Shown: one piece after another, positions 29,915-47,989 of the stretch | How the letters are laid out: each line of letters begins with the position of its first letter | Position numbering within the stretch: the first letter of the stretch is position 1 | NCBI GenBank assembly: GCA_026745465.1 | Contig: JACYXH010000273.1 | Location: 453,546-517,545, forward strand | DNA: 64,000 nucleotides | Source: Lota lota | Lineage: Eukaryota > Chordata > Actinopteri > Gadiformes > Lotidae | Direction of reading: 5' to 3' | Program-made: the position numbers and the translations under genes | The notes under the pieces: model-generated | Told to the model about the DNA's origin: nothing | Seen by the model: the letters and a program-made list of their open reading frames with translations, nothing else | The model's database searches: none

Positions 29915-31573
29915 ATGGAAACGGGTACTGTTTGACTGAATAAATCATATTTTCTTTACATTTATGTTTACCTAAAGTATTATGAAATATAACTGTTTTT
30001 TAATGTTTACCCAATGCAACATGAAATATAACCGTTTTTAATGTTTGCCTAAAGTAACATGAAATATAACTTTTTTAATGTCTACCTAAAGCAAGATTAA
30101 ATATAACTTTACCTAAAGCAAGATGAAATATAACTGTGTTTTAATGTTTACCTAAAGTATTATGAAATATAACAGTTTTTTTATGTTTACCTAAAGCAAG
30201 ATGAAATATAACTGTTTTAATGTTTACCTAAAGTAACAAGCTTCTAACACCCAATCCGATCTCTTGCAACATTTGTAACGCTTTAGGAATACTTATCAGG
30301 AGCGGTTTCTTTCTTTATCATGTTTTGATTATCTGAGTCAACACACTGTGCTGCAATGGATGAAATGCTTTTGATTTTGTTTTTGTTTTTGTGAAAAGCA
30401 ACTTGAATTACATTGTATATCAACCTGTAATCCTAGTTCAAATCTCGGCTCTTAAACCAAGGAAGGCTGCCACTATTTTAACTACATCATTCTTTGCTGG
30501 CAGATTCATTCGATAACCTCACTTCGACGGTGGTGCCAGTATCGACCCAAAAGCAAGCCAATGCATCCATGAACACGGTCATGCTGGTCGTCTACGGTGT
30601 GGTGTTCCTGGTTGGATCAGTGGGGAATGGCTTGGTGATCTATGTGACCGGTTTCAGAATGAAAAGAACTGTCAACTCTATTTGGTTTCTCAACTTGGCT
30701 GTGGCTGACTTCCTCTTCACCAGCTTCCTAGTCGTCTTAATCATCAGCGTCGCCCAGAACTACCACTGGCCTTTCGGAGACTTCATGTGCAAACTCAGCT
30801 CCGTAATAGGCGTCAGCAACATGTTTGCAAGCGTCTTCTTCCTGATGGTAATAAGTGTGGATCGCTGCCTGTGCACCTGGGTGGTGGTGTGGTCGCAGAA
30901 CTACAGGACCGTCCGGAAAGCTCAGCTCACATGCGCTGCCATCTGGCTAGCTGCTGTGGTCTGCAGCATTCCCTTTGGACATTATAGACAGGTTTACGCG
31001 ATTCCGCAGAAGACCGTTTGTGCAATGTCCAGGTCGGTCAATAACCTGGCACTCACTCACTTCCGATTCACCGTGGGCTTCCTCCTCCCCGTGCTGGCCA
31101 TAATGGGCTCTTATGTTGCCATAGGTATGCGAATGAGGCGCTTCAACCGAGCTAAGAGTAGGAAATCTCTCCGCATTATTATTTCCATTATCCTTGCATT
31201 TGTCGTCTGCTGGATCCCGTTTCACGTGCATAAGTATATCGAAGCATATGCCGACAAAGACCCAAGCGTGGTCAATATTCGAAAAATTTTGGGACCGATA
31301 TCATCAAGCCTGACCACCATCAACAGCTGCCTGAACCCCCTCCTCTACGTCTTCATGTGTGATGAATTCATGAAGAAGCTCAGACAATCTCTGTGCCATG
31401 TCCTGGAGAGCGCTTTGGCAGAGGACTACCTGTCGTTCGCTTCAAATCCTTCCATGTCGAATCTCTCACGCGTTTTTAGGAGGTCTGAGTCTGGTTCAGG
31501 GCAGAAAAGGAAGGACACATCTGCCTCCTTAACGGAAACGTTCACCCAAGTTCCATATTCTGATGACACATAG
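29915..31573 (+). CDS. Chemoattractant-type class A GPCR (cmklr1/fpr-like)
   Basis: Seven-helix receptor expected at the plasma membrane of leukocyte-type cells. Exon 2 (30504-31573) holds nearly all the protein. Its open frame has no good ATG before residue 26 of the frame, but a small exon at 29915-29924 (ATG GAA ACG G, donor GTACTG) joins in phase to the acceptor at 30503 (CTGGCAG), giving MET-DSFDNLTST and 359 residues. Visible features: N-glycosylation sites near the N-terminus, GNGLVIY (TM1), LNLAVADFLF (TM2), MCK (TM3 Cys), DRC in place of DRY as in FPR/CMKLR1 receptors, WSQNYRTVR loop, CWIPFH (TM6), NSCLNPLLYVF (TM7), and a Ser/Thr-rich tail. The tail ALAEDYLSF resembles CMKLR1. The exact subfamily (chemerin, formyl peptide, other) is not settled. 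Confidence 0.88.
29940..30240. repeat. About 38-bp AT-rich repeat in GPCR intron
   Basis: Seven to eight units of TTTACCTAAAGTAACATGAA plus ATATAACTGTTTT, degenerate, starting about 20 bp after the donor. Confidence 0.9.
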
Positions 31574-33391
31574 GCAGACCAACTATGTGAATCCGCTGAC
31601 TGAACATTTACGAAAGCGCCCGCTACTAGGGAGGGCTATTACGCACAGTGTCCTGTGTTAAACATTTCAATATAGTGCTTGAAGCTTTTGTGTTTATTAT
31701 TTGTAAAAACCCACTGAATCGTTTATATGCCATATGTTCTACCTGCTACATCTTTGTTAAATGTGGCTTGACAGTCGACTGCCATTATAAATTAGTATTA
31801 TTAATAAAGTCTAATCGAATCGAATCAAATCTAAAGACTGCGGTCAATGATTGCAAATCAAATGTTCATGTTCAATTGAATAAGTCATTTAGGGTGTTTT
31901 TCAACCCGTGCTACGCGAGGGTACTGCTGGTGGGACATGGGATTTTATTCTTGAAATAGATACGTTCACAATAATAGAAAAATGTACATAGGTAATTGAA
32001 TAATACACAATTTTCAGTGAATATGATGGCTTGTTTTTGTTTAAAAAATAGTGTCGCGAAAGGCCCTGATGACAGTTGAGTGGCTCACGTTAAGTCAATG
32101 GTTGGGAACCACTGATGTAGGGAACCCTGTGTCTTACGGTCAAATATACGGTACCTGTTTTGACGTGGTATGCCACTTGAAATGTAAAAATGAAAATGAA
32201 TAAATAACTCAATTTCAAAATGGTCCCTCCAATCACCGCAATACAAAAAAATGTATGTATTGATGTAATTGATGTATGTCAACGATTAAAAAAAGACAGC
32301 TAAATTTGACTTGAATATACAAATATACCACACTTATGTCGTCAAACGTACCGTGCTACCATCTAAAAGTAGGCCCACGCATTCAGTTATGCAATACACG
32401 TTTTACAATGGACCTCAAGAGATGAGCTTTCGGGGTTCACTTGGGACAGGATATGCGCTGCGATGTGTACCAAACGGTTTTAATTCAGCACCTGCCCTCT
32501 TACATATATGCCTACGAGAAGCTACTGAAGCCTGGTCTACCAGGGTGGGCTTTGAAGCAGCACTTGGGTGTGGAGCCAGGGCCATTCGGTCCCGCTTCCA
32601 AATCATGCCGCTAGGACAAGATGGCGCCACACTTGCTTTGGAAAACGTAGTTTGGAACACTTGTTCTCTTTAATGCAGTTTCACTGACAGGTGAAGTGTT
32701 ACAAAGTGGGAAATCCTCTTGTTAAATGACGCTTTCTTCATCTAGTGTTTCATCTCCGCTTTAGGGTACGAACGCCCTCGACTTGAAAGGAGTGGCAATG
32801 AACTGAACATTTGCACACATTTATTTGTAAAAATACAAAAAATAATAATAAGCATCGTGCTTCGTAGTTCTTCTGGTTAATTCGAGGTTTAAAAACTAAA
32901 ACATGCCATTCCTTGCCGTCAGCGCCACCTCCTGGAGGGCGAGTGGGACGGTCATTTAATGCTATAGAGGTTGAATAAGGTCTCGTGACCGCGGCCGTAG
33001 TCCCCAGCGCTATAGTTTACATGTCGTTTGTGTATCAAGCCCATGATGATGATTTACTCATGGGAGTTGTTTAGCACTTGGACGTAGCATGGGTGATCGT
33101 CAATGTGTCTGGAGAAATACAATGAAATGTGTTGGTCTACTTGGTCACTTAACCACTGCACAGACTATCCAATCTTTCTAATACAGCAACATTATCCCAG
33201 CTCAATGGGAACACCTATTCCTCCCAAGGGTCAAATCAAATATGAGCTCTTTAAGGCTTAAGGCTCTAAATATACCAGTCAAGTCTCCCAGTAGCGATGG
33301 CAGCTGCCTTCAAGCTGTGATTCATTGTGGACCAATATTCCATTACTCCGTCTGCGTTGTCACCCCTAGTGGTGGAAATGTAGGATCACAC
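31574..33391. other. GPCR-lin37 intergenic region
   Basis: 1.8 kb of unique, moderately AT-rich DNA. Open frames here (for example 32311-32673) have no recognisable domain or exon structure. No gene called. Confidence 0.5.
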
Positions 33392-36300
33392 TCAGTGATC
33401 GTACATTTCCTTCATCTCCTTCAGGATCTTGATGCTCTCGCTGTATCTCAGCTGGTTTCTGTTGGAGGACTCCTTCCACCTGCAAGACATTCCTCATCAC
33501 GGCTCTTTCTCCAACATAACAGTGACATCATTGCGCCGTGCCAAACTAAACACTGGACATACTTCTGTCGTATCTTTTTCCATCGTTCCATGTGGTCACA
33601 AAGGAGAGAGCCGGGCACAGGAACCTGATCCACGGCTAGCTGCGGGCGGAGAACACATCCTGGGTCTCAACACCAGTGAACCCTCGTCTCAATTCCAACA
33701 CCGTGTGCACCGTGGAACCTGGCGTTACCTTGGATACGGTGGGCTTCTCCGTGGGCGGGACCCGGAGGTTCAGAGGGTGTCCGGACAGGCTGACGGGGCA
33801 GGCGGTGGGCGGGGGGAGGCTGTACACGCTCTGAGGCTTCCCGTTCAGCGTGTCTGTGATCTGGCAACCCCACGGAGGACAGACACACAGACTTCACTCA
33901 GTTAATACACGCAGGGCTTCCTCTTACAGCACGGAAATGGATTCTAGTGCTTTGATCCGCTGAGCTCATTCCGTCTTTAGGGGGTTCAGACTGAAGTGCT
34001 TTTGTGGATTTACGACCAAAACTCAAAACTGAAGAGAACATACAACAATAACAATACTTACATTTCAAATAATTATTCTATGGGAAATAGTGCTTTGCTC
34101 TAAACTATGAAAATAGTTTCTACGTACTCCAATATACTCCCACATACTACATACTCCATACTCCATACTCCTACATACTCCATTCTCCTTCATACTCCTA
34201 CATACTCCTGCATACTCCCACATACTACATTCTCCTGCATACTCCCACATACTCCTCCTACATGCTACAATCGCCTACGACCTCCACCTCATGAACATCC
34301 ATTGCTTCTGTCTCTCCTCTCAATAACCAATCAATCAAGCATCTCTCTCCATGCAGCCCTGCTCCAGAGCCAGACCTCCTCCCCCCCCAGGGGCTCCTGG
34401 GGGCCCGGGGACGCCGGCTGCTCCGGGGCTGCAGGGTTGTTCCTCATCCAGGCCCGGCAGATGGGGTACAGCGGGCTGCTGGTGCTGAACTGGGCCAGGT
34501 CCACACTGCGGTCAAACAGCTTGATGATGTAAGTGTCTGAGGAACAGAAGAACAAAAGGCTGACGATCACTAACAGAGGAAATGGGACAAGTAGGGCGGG
34601 GAAAACCCCACTATTTTGATCACCTATTAGTCCGACGATTATTACTTCAATTCTTTGATTAGATGACATTGTTTACAGAGAAAAAGACAAGATGCATGCA
34701 TTGAAATGTGTGAAATGAAACATGCAGTGCTCAGTTTGAACCAAGAAAAGCGTTTTCATACGGCAGGAAAGATTGCTCTATATGGCAATTCGCGGTACTG
34801 TAAGATAACCTTTTTCACTAATGTGTTTTGTATCGCTCACAAATGAATGATTATGAGTCAGATATTCCTAATTTACAAACTGTTGACATTATGCTAATTG
34901 ATTTGCATAATTAAGTCTATCAAAATATCCTTTGCATATTAAGGCAATATTTCCCTTTCTGCATATTATGCTTAATATCCACCTACCCTCAACATATATT
35001 AACCTCCACCCACCACCAAGCACATGCAGAAAGGGACCTACCAACATGTCAAGACCCTGTGATACATGTTTACCGCCCATTCACTTGCATTGAGCCTGAG
35101 GATGTGATTTAAACCCGCTGGTGATGCTCACTCTGTTTGTGCTGATTGCTCTCAGGTAAGCCATCCTCCATCTCCTTTCTCTTCTTCCGTCGATGCTGAG
35201 GGAACCTAGACGATGATCTGCAGTGGGGAGTAAAAATAGTACTTAGCATCGTGTAGCATCTTATCCTAGCTATCTTTGCTGTATACGGGGAATGGGTTAA
35301 CCTAGCAACTAGCAGTGCTTGGCACTGGTTCTATGAACATCCTTACCGTACCGACAGCGATATATTGTCGTTTCTCTTTCTTCTGACAAATGTACTTATT
35401 GTAAGTCACTTTGGATAAAAGCGTCTGCTAAATGCCCTAAATGTAAACGTAAATGAGTCCAGGAACTTTAACCAGTAACTAGACCGCATTGAGCTCTTAC
35501 TAAAATCACGTACATTGTATAAAATGATGCTCAGTGAGACCTCTAATGTTGATAAAAGGAATTCCCTGAAATTATTAAAACAATAAAAACTCTCAATTTA
35601 ACCACCAGTTATGCTGTGGTGCACAAGAGAAAGACAGCGGTAGCGATAGTGACAGCTGCCACCCAATACACAATCAATCGCAAAGAGCAGTAAACATGAA
35701 TCAAAATGAATAGGGCTTGTACATCAGAATGCATCACGGGATTCTTGTTGCAGATACTCCGCCATATTGAGAGGACTCAAGTGAGTTGTCGTGCTGTAAA
35801 ATCCTAAATCAACGCATAATACCGTACTGTAGGCTAATGAAAATGTGCCACGTCTCACATGAGAAACGCTGTGGCAGTTTTAAACACAACAATGTCTCAC
35901 CATGATTACAAATCATTTCCCGATTAATTACCAAACAATGACCCAAAAAACACAACATAATAACTAACATTCCCATGCTCCTATGCTCCCAAAATGGCGG
36001 CAGTCATTGTGATGTACAATCCTTATTGAGAGGGCAATTTGTATAAAACAAATGTAATAGCCGTCTATCGGCACTTTCTTGCTCTCTCCTTCCAAGATGT
36101 GGCTTGGATGCCAGAAAAGTTACCATAATAGAGAAATGTTACATATTGTCAACATCTACCTGCAACAGCTATCTGCTCTCAGTAAAAACACTTACCGTTT
36201 TCCAGCAGACAAAGGAGACAAGTCCCTGAGAAGGCAACAAACAAAACCACACATTGGTTAATGAATGTGAAGTATGTAATGCATTGAATAAAAGTTGTAT

Positions 36301-37051
36301 ACACATCTGTTTTAAATCATACTTGTTTAGAGAGTCTGCTGTCATCTTCCCAGCATCGTCTTCGTTCTGCTCACTAAACAGAGTAAGGTCATGTTGACTT
36401 CAAGGGAACTAGTCCGCATAAACATGTTTATTCATGTTGAAATTTCCTGAATCATCGACTAACCTTTCAGTGTCATTCTTCTCCACCAGAACCTGCAAGA
36501 CAGCATCCAAGCGACTGCGAGCAGCACTCCCCTCTTGATCTGCGTACATGCCCTTTCTGTTAACATTACTACAGCCACAAGAAATAATAGGCAGGTAACA
36601 TACAACAAATATCATAGTATCTATCATAAACAACCACTTACAACTATACAAAGGTATTAGTCCCATACAATACGATATGATTGCATCCCATCGAACATGG
36701 CCTGATACTGCTGAACGTAAATTGGAGCAAAAGTCTAGTGAGATATTACAGAATAATAGTGAATAGTGATAAGTGAACTTAGAGTAATAACAGAGTCTAG
36801 TAAGTCTCATTAGATAATACTGAATAATACTGAATAGGGAATTTAGGATGAGATTATACAGAATAGTGATTAGTGATCTTAGGGTTATAACTCAGGTCTA
36901 GTAGGATAATACAGAAGAGTGATTAGTGATCCTAGGGATATAACTCAAGTCTAGTGAGATAATACAGACGTGATTAGTGATCTGAGGGTTATAACCAGGT
37001 TATAAACCATAACTCACCAGGTCTCTCTGTCTTGATCTTGGGATGGTGCAT
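33392..37051 (-). CDS. lin37: LIN37, MuvB/DREAM complex subunit
   Basis: Core subunit of the MuvB complex, which with p130/E2F forms the DREAM repressor of cell-cycle genes. Exons on the minus strand: 37051-37018, 36539-36464, 36373-36323, 36225-36196, 35205-35132, 34536-34376, 33860-33729, 33639-33563 and 33479-33392 (stop). The sum is 723 nt, 240 residues, close to the human 246, with all phases agreeing. Recognisable blocks in order: [11 protein letters not shown] start, [55 protein letters not shown] with [12 protein letters not shown] (the most conserved part), [28 protein letters not shown] and [16 protein letters not shown]. The acceptor for the second exon (TGTACGCAG) has a poor pyrimidine tract and is chosen on phase. 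The gene is head-to-head with proser3. Confidence 0.93.
34108..34262. repeat. Short CATACTCC-type repeat in lin37 intron
   Basis: Irregular 7-14 bp units (ACATACTCC, CATACTCCTA). Confidence 0.85.
35231..35455 (+). mobile_element. Interspersed repeat copy A (L2-like/SINE tail)
   Basis: Shares with 51393-51615 a 225-bp sequence from TAAAAATAGTACTT to GCGTCTGCTAAATGCCC and ATGTAAA, with modest divergence. The 3' part (CTTTGGATAAAAGCGTCTGC) is a tail widely seen in teleost retroposons. It is inserted in a lin37 intron, opposite to the gene. Confidence 0.8.
36715..37010. repeat. About 60-bp repeat in lin37 intron 1
   Basis: Four to five degenerate units with GATAATACAGAATAGTGATT, AGTGATCTTAGGG and TATAACTCAGGTCTAGT. 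Confidence 0.85.
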
Positions 37052-37429
37052 GATGATCTACAATATATACAACAGAGGCTTCACAGAATGACCAACTAAT
37101 TACCAAACAATACAGTGTATTGCACCTTATCAATATTGGGATATTTAACAACAAATCGAGATTTCATCAAGTTTCCTTTGCTGATGGCGAGGCAGCTGGC
37201 AATATTGTCTATATTAATAATAAATCGTATTAATGTTTAAACCTAACGTTAATAACCAATCGATGGCCTAACTATCAATACATGTCTCATATTCGATTAC
37301 CACACCTTTAACAGTAAATCAAATGGGTTTCCACACTTGGAAGAGATAAGGCTTCAATAAAAGACAATCAGATAACTGGCTCATATGAACATTTCTTAAT
37401 AAAATATCGTTACCAATGTTGAGCTAGCT

Positions 37430-37620
37430 GGGTTAGCTTCTTCCCTGGTTTACGTTTTCAACATTTGGAGACTTTCCTCTTCCGCGCGCTGTAAGCTTCC
37501 GATATACCGATTGGTGCAAGTGTAGCGTGGCCCCGCCCTATATCCATGGTCCCGCCGCGTCATTTGCTGACCGCTATGTCCATCAAAAAGAAAACAATGC
37601 CTATTGGTCCCACTAAAGGT
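37430..37620. promoter_or_regulatory. Probable bidirectional promoter, lin37/proser3
   Basis: Lies between the divergent genes and has two inverted CCAAT boxes (GATTGG at 37509, ATTGG at 37603), a CpG-containing stretch (CCGCGCGC at about 37482) and no TATA box. Called by position and CCAAT content only. Confidence 0.45.
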
Positions 37621-38027
37621 GGGCTTAATAATGTTCGCACAACATAGCGACCAAAATAACTAGTCGTTTATAGATCAAATAAATCAAACCATCCATGAGA
37701 TGTCTTGTAAACCACAACTCGGACTGGTTGTATACTGACATTTCCAAACGAAGGCGACCTTTTTTAAATGACCACGTTATGCACATGTATTTTGGTCAAA
37801 TCCATGGTTACTTTGTTTGGTGAAGTAAGTTAGCCGAACCAACGCGGAAGGCTGGTGTGAAATGTGCGTTCAAACTGATTCTGTAATCGTCCGTTTACGC
37901 CATGCTTAGCTCCATCTACGGCTGTTCTGCGTCGTCTGTGTCGATATGAAGTCCAGGTGGGATCTGTGAAGTATCTTCATCTCAGCTAATATAATGGCGG
38001 TGAGAATGATAGTGTCATTATTGTGTT

Positions 38028-38076
38028 GTGTGTGTGTGTGTGTGTGTGTGCGTGTGTGTGTGTGTGTGTGTGCGCG
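38028..38076. repeat. (TG)n before proser3 exon
   Basis: Short GT tract leading into GCGCGCACAG, the likely acceptor at 38081. Confidence 0.9.
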
Positions 38077-38081
38077 CACAG

Positions 38082-43814
<5,733 letters not shown>

Positions 43815-44246
43815 ACCAAAGAACACTTGGAGTACATTTGTTTTAATTTTATACACGGAGTGCATTTGTATCATGTATTTATACAGTTGCTGTGACAAAT
43901 ACAAATTAAAACGTGTAACTTTTGAAACATGCCTATTTGTTCTCCGAATTGTCAAACAATGTATTGCATCACTTGCAGAGTGAAACCAATTTAAAGTTGT
44001 GAATACATTATATTTACAAGGGCTTGTTTTTAAAACATTGACATAAATAACCGCCGGCTAGTATATACAAAGGTCAGAGAGTGGGAATATTTGAGCAGTG
44101 CCAAGGAACACGATGTGTGTTCCGACACACCGGTTCACGGCAACCTTTGATTATTTGCGCATGTGAAATCTAAACCTATGCTATCACATTAAAAAAATAA
44201 AATTAAAATAATAATAATAAACGTAGCAAAAGAGACATGTCTTCCT
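43815..44246. other. proser3-hspb6 convergent intergenic region
   Basis: Short AT-rich gap between two convergent genes. ATTAAAA at about 43906 could serve proser3 polyadenylation. Nothing else seen. Confidence 0.5.
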
Positions 44247-45101
44247 TCATGTGTGAGGACCCCTCTCGCTCTGTGTCGGTAGCATCGGAGCGAAGATAAC
44301 GAGGATTCCCTCCGGGGACACGGCAGACTCCAGCGCCATCGTGTCCACTCCCTCCGGGATGCGGTAGCGGCGACTGAACTGGCGAGTCATCGTACCGGAT
44401 CCATCCTTCTGCAAACGTGCAACATCAAGCAAACACGGGCCTTGTTTCAGAACCAAACGGGTCTGGCGGAATCACGGGGGGAGGGGGGGGGGGGGGGGGG
44501 GGGGGTGATGACAACGCCTCCACAGTGCAAACCTTTTTCTCCTCGTGCTTTCCTTGCACCTCCACGAAGTCTCCGCTGACCTTCACCTGGAGGTCTTCCG
44601 GGCTGAAGAGCTTCACGTCCACGTTGACCGTGAAGCCACTTGGGTCACAGTTAACCTGCCCACAACAACGGACAGCATTGCTTCCAGACTTATTGTTTGC
44701 ATTGATCTGGACAATCATGCGGTGGTCGTCCTAGTTGGACTAGGACTATGTTATTATTTCAGACTTCGGATATTATGTCAGACTGAAATATGTCTTATTT
44801 TAAACTGTTAATTATTTTTAAAATCTTCAAATGCCTGTTTCTCTCTCTCACACACACACACACACACACGCACACACCACACACACACACACGGCAACGT
44901 ATAGTCTGAGCCAAACCACCATCAGCTGGATGAGGTGTTCAAACCTACCTGGGTAGAACTTGGCGACTGGGTTTCTGGAAGACGTAGACCCAGTTCAGAT
45001 GTTCGTCCATAGATCCCATTTAACCGCGGGATGAGAGGCGGCAAGAACTTCTCCCAAGAGATACCAGTAGCGGGAAGAGTGGCTGGCAGAACGAAGTCCA
45101 T
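44247..45101 (-). CDS. hspb6: Small heat-shock protein, HSPB6-like
   Basis: Alpha-crystallin-family chaperone that holds unfolding proteins. Minus-strand exons 45101-44949, 44655-44533 and 44408-44247: 145 residues, all junctions phase 0. The N-terminal region contains [13 protein letters not shown]. The alpha-crystallin domain runs from [20 protein letters not shown] through [12 protein letters not shown] to [10 protein letters not shown] and [10 protein letters not shown]. The C-terminus is short, without a clear IxI motif. A non-coding first exon is likely: a donor at 45352 (AACG-GTAAGT) and an acceptor at 45110, with a minus-strand TATA box at 45471-45477. The symbol rests on sequence type plus neighbours (LIN37, PROSER3, PSENEN, KMT2B). 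The G-run at about 44475-44505 in intron 2 is notable. Confidence 0.85.
44475..44506. repeat. Poly-G tract in hspb6 intron 2
   Basis: About 28 G with one A interruption (C-run on the transcribed strand). Confidence 0.95.
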
Positions 45102-45429
45102 CTCTAGATCTGTTCAATAAAATCAAGCGGTTGTTGTTGGGCAGACTTGTGGTCAGTGGTAAGCTGCAGAACGTCCACTCGGGATCCTGTATCCTGTCAG
45201 CCTCTAACTTTAGTGAGCGTCAACATCCCCGCCCTGCTATTTAATCTGCGCACTGTCATTAGTCGTAAGACCCTCCCCTCTCTTCCTAGGAAGTCAGCAG
45301 GTGGCGGGTGGTGGTCACGGCATAATCCTGGATGCAATGAGTTGACACTTACCGTTAGGAAACACAAGCAGCAGCCAGCGATGTGTTGGCAGCCAGTGAG
45401 ACCAAGTCGTGCTGGCGCCGTCTGAAACG

Positions 45430-45452
45430 CCCCCCCCCCCCCCCCCCCCCCC
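45430..45452. repeat. Poly-C tract in hspb6 5' UTR region
   Basis: About 23 C on the plus strand, G-run in hspb6 orientation, about 20 bp downstream of the TATA box, near where transcription would start. Confidence 0.95.
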
Positions 45453-45470
45453 GCAGCAGTGATGGGGGGC

Positions 45471-45477
45471 TTTTATA
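45471..45477 (-). promoter_or_regulatory. TATA box of hspb6
   Basis: Minus-strand TATAAAAG. A GTAAGT donor 120 bp downstream fits a short non-coding first exon. Confidence 0.7.
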
Positions 45478-46674
45478 CTCGGGTTACATAATACGTTTGG
45501 AATTCTGTGTGGGGCACCTTGATGCTCTCGTGGACCAATTAACGCGAATACCCGCGGGTATTTAAGCTGCGTCACGAGACTACGGCCCATTGTTTTGGCA
45601 GACATGCAGCTGTCGTTGGGTAATAAGACAAATTAACTAAAGAAAGGAGGCTTATCTCTGAAATGTGGAGCCAACCCAATGGGAACAGATGACAACATTA
45701 TCGTTTGTGTTTTGTTTTTCGTGTGTGCGTCATCCTGATGAGGCGACCAATGGCACAGCGGCAGGAGGGCTCACATGCAGGAGCACGTGTCATTAAAGCG
45801 CTCTGGCTTTCTCCCCCCTCTGTCCAAATAGTTCAGAACATGAATGAAACACAAATGCTTGGAATTATGCGAACGTCAGAGACTAATAATAAGTTGCTGT
45901 GACCTTGGTCACCACAATTCAATATTTGCTCATGCATAGGCCAGTATAATGTATCGTATATTTGCTCAGCCTTTGTAAGTTGGATCGGTCTTCGTCCTTA
46001 TGGGGTGCTGTGGTATCATAGATAAACATATCACTTTGTGAAAACTCATTTTTCTTTGTCGGTCTTCATCCTGATCCTACCTGTTGACATCTCTGACATA
46101 TTGTGTCCAATGGTGTGAAGTACCTCTGGGAACATTTATAGAGATGTCACTCAGGCCTTAGCGCTTATCTAAAAATGGCAATGACTTTGGCTTGGAGGCG
46201 GAGACGTACATGCGGCTAGAGTTTCACAACAGGCGCCCGTGTGATGGATGCTTCTAGAAAACTTCTGTTGGCATGTCAGACACAGACACGGAAACAATCA
46301 CGGCGTGACATGACTGGTCAAGGTCGTGCTAAGCTAACTCATCTCAGATCAAACAAGCAAGTTCGACAAACATTTTATTTACATTTATTCACTGGCGTTA
46401 TGCAAGTACAAAAAGAAAAGGTGTGCCATCAAAAACAAAAACGTTGATTCGACGAAACACAAAGCAGTTGGAAAGTGGTTGTATTAATTTAACCTCTGGA
46501 AAAACTATTTATTGCACCTAGCAATTATGTACATAATCATCCTCCAGTTACATACTGCAATATTCATCTTGAACCTTTATTAATAGTCTAACTTAAAAGA
46601 GCGCCCAGAGTATCCACATTGGCAAGTAATGACAGCTTTACAATGGGCAGTTGGTTGATGTACATACTGTCGTT
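45478..46674. other. hspb6-psenen intergenic region
   Basis: Unique sequence with the hspb6 upstream region on the left and the presumed psenen 3' UTR on the right (minus-strand AATAAA-type signals at about 46370-46390). No additional gene seen. Confidence 0.5.
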
Positions 46675-47989
46675 TCAGGGAATGCCCAGTGGGATGGTGA
46701 AAGAGAGATAGTCCCCCATTTCCCCCCATTGAGAACGGTAGTGTTGATATATGGTAATCCAGGTGGTCAGCACCGCCACCCAGACAGCCAATCCCAGGCC
46801 AGATCGCTTCACATCTGACAGGGAATGACACCCATTAGAACATCAGACGCTTTCTCTTTATATCATTTCTCACATCAGATTGTGTTGTGTTTAGAGGTCA
46901 GAATTCAGTCACTGGCCGTACCGTAGTAAAACTAAACCTTTACTTATTCAGGCAGCATCACATTGAGAAGTGGGATTGACATTTTATAAAACGTGGGATA
47001 GCAACATCATAAAACAATAAAAGTAGAAACAAACGTTGGCTGAGAATGTTGCACATGTCCTAAAAAAACGTGTTAAAAATGTAATGTAAATGTACATGTT
47101 AATGTAAATACTACAGCTAAAAACGATGGATGTTAGACCTTCGACCTAAAAAGGTGCTGTAGGTAAGAGTGTTATTTGAGTGTAATTTGTTAGAAATTGC
47201 ATAGCCATCCATTAGCTATTAGTGAGTGAATGCTCTGTGAGAATCTCTGTTCAGATGGACTATGCCCGCCCCCGGCTCATTTTCTGACCAATCTAGGAAT
47301 CTCTTCCGTGCCTGTCAATCACAGGTGCGTGAAATGCAACGTTAAATCGTTCTAAAGACGATTAGTGTAAAGTGTTATTGCCCAAATATACTTGATTGAG
47401 ACTGGTGTCTGCATTAATTTTCATTTCAGGATCAATTTAAAGTTGGAATTGATAAAAGATGTATTTGGAAATCATCTTAAAGAAACGCCCGGGGATAAGA
47501 TGTACAACATGCGTAACAACTTAGTAACAATATACTTGTAGTTGTTAGTCATTAAATGCATACGCCGATTTGACACTTACATGCTTTAATTTGAAGTTGT
47601 TCTGTGTAGGCTGGCTTTATAAAGGCGTCTTGGAAAAACCAAACAACATTGACCAACCAGAGGAAGGGCAGAAAAGCAAACCCCCCTAAAAGAGAGAATA
47701 CATATTGTGAACGAGTAAAAAAAAAAAAAAAAGGGCGTCACCATTCTTACTGCTCAGCAAAATAAACTAATACAAATAATAAAGACATACATCTTGAAAA
47801 AAAATGTGGCCTAGAATAAAGGCTTTCATAACGTCATGTGATCCCGTCGGCTAGCCTACTTCCCATTCAACAGAGCGAAGGCAGGAATCAAAGCGATGGA
47901 CCATTTCTACAACGAAACCCTTACTTACCTAGATAATATTTTCTGCACAGGCCGAGTTTTTCCTCATTGGAGACCCTTTCTAGGTTCAT
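46675..47989 (-). CDS. psenen: Gamma-secretase subunit PEN-2
   Basis: Smallest subunit of gamma-secretase, needed for presenilin endoproteolysis and activity in endosomal and plasma membranes. Minus-strand exons 47989-47929, 47685-47581 and 46814-46675: exactly 306 nt, 101 residues, the same length as human PEN-2. Starts [12 protein letters not shown] and [17 protein letters not shown]. The conserved DAF-PAYTEQ core appears as [16 protein letters not shown]. The second hydrophobic stretch [15 protein letters not shown] is followed by the hallmark C-terminus [11 protein letters not shown] and IP. All splice sites are canonical. The gene is divergent from kmt2b. Confidence 0.97.

Noticed and set aside
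32311-32673. 120-residue plus-strand frame in the GPCR-lin37 gap
   Set aside because: No recognisable domain, no splice partners, ordinary length for random DNA.
46241-46447. Small open frame between hspb6 and psenen
   Set aside because: No similarity to any family recognised, and it lies in the likely psenen 3' flank.
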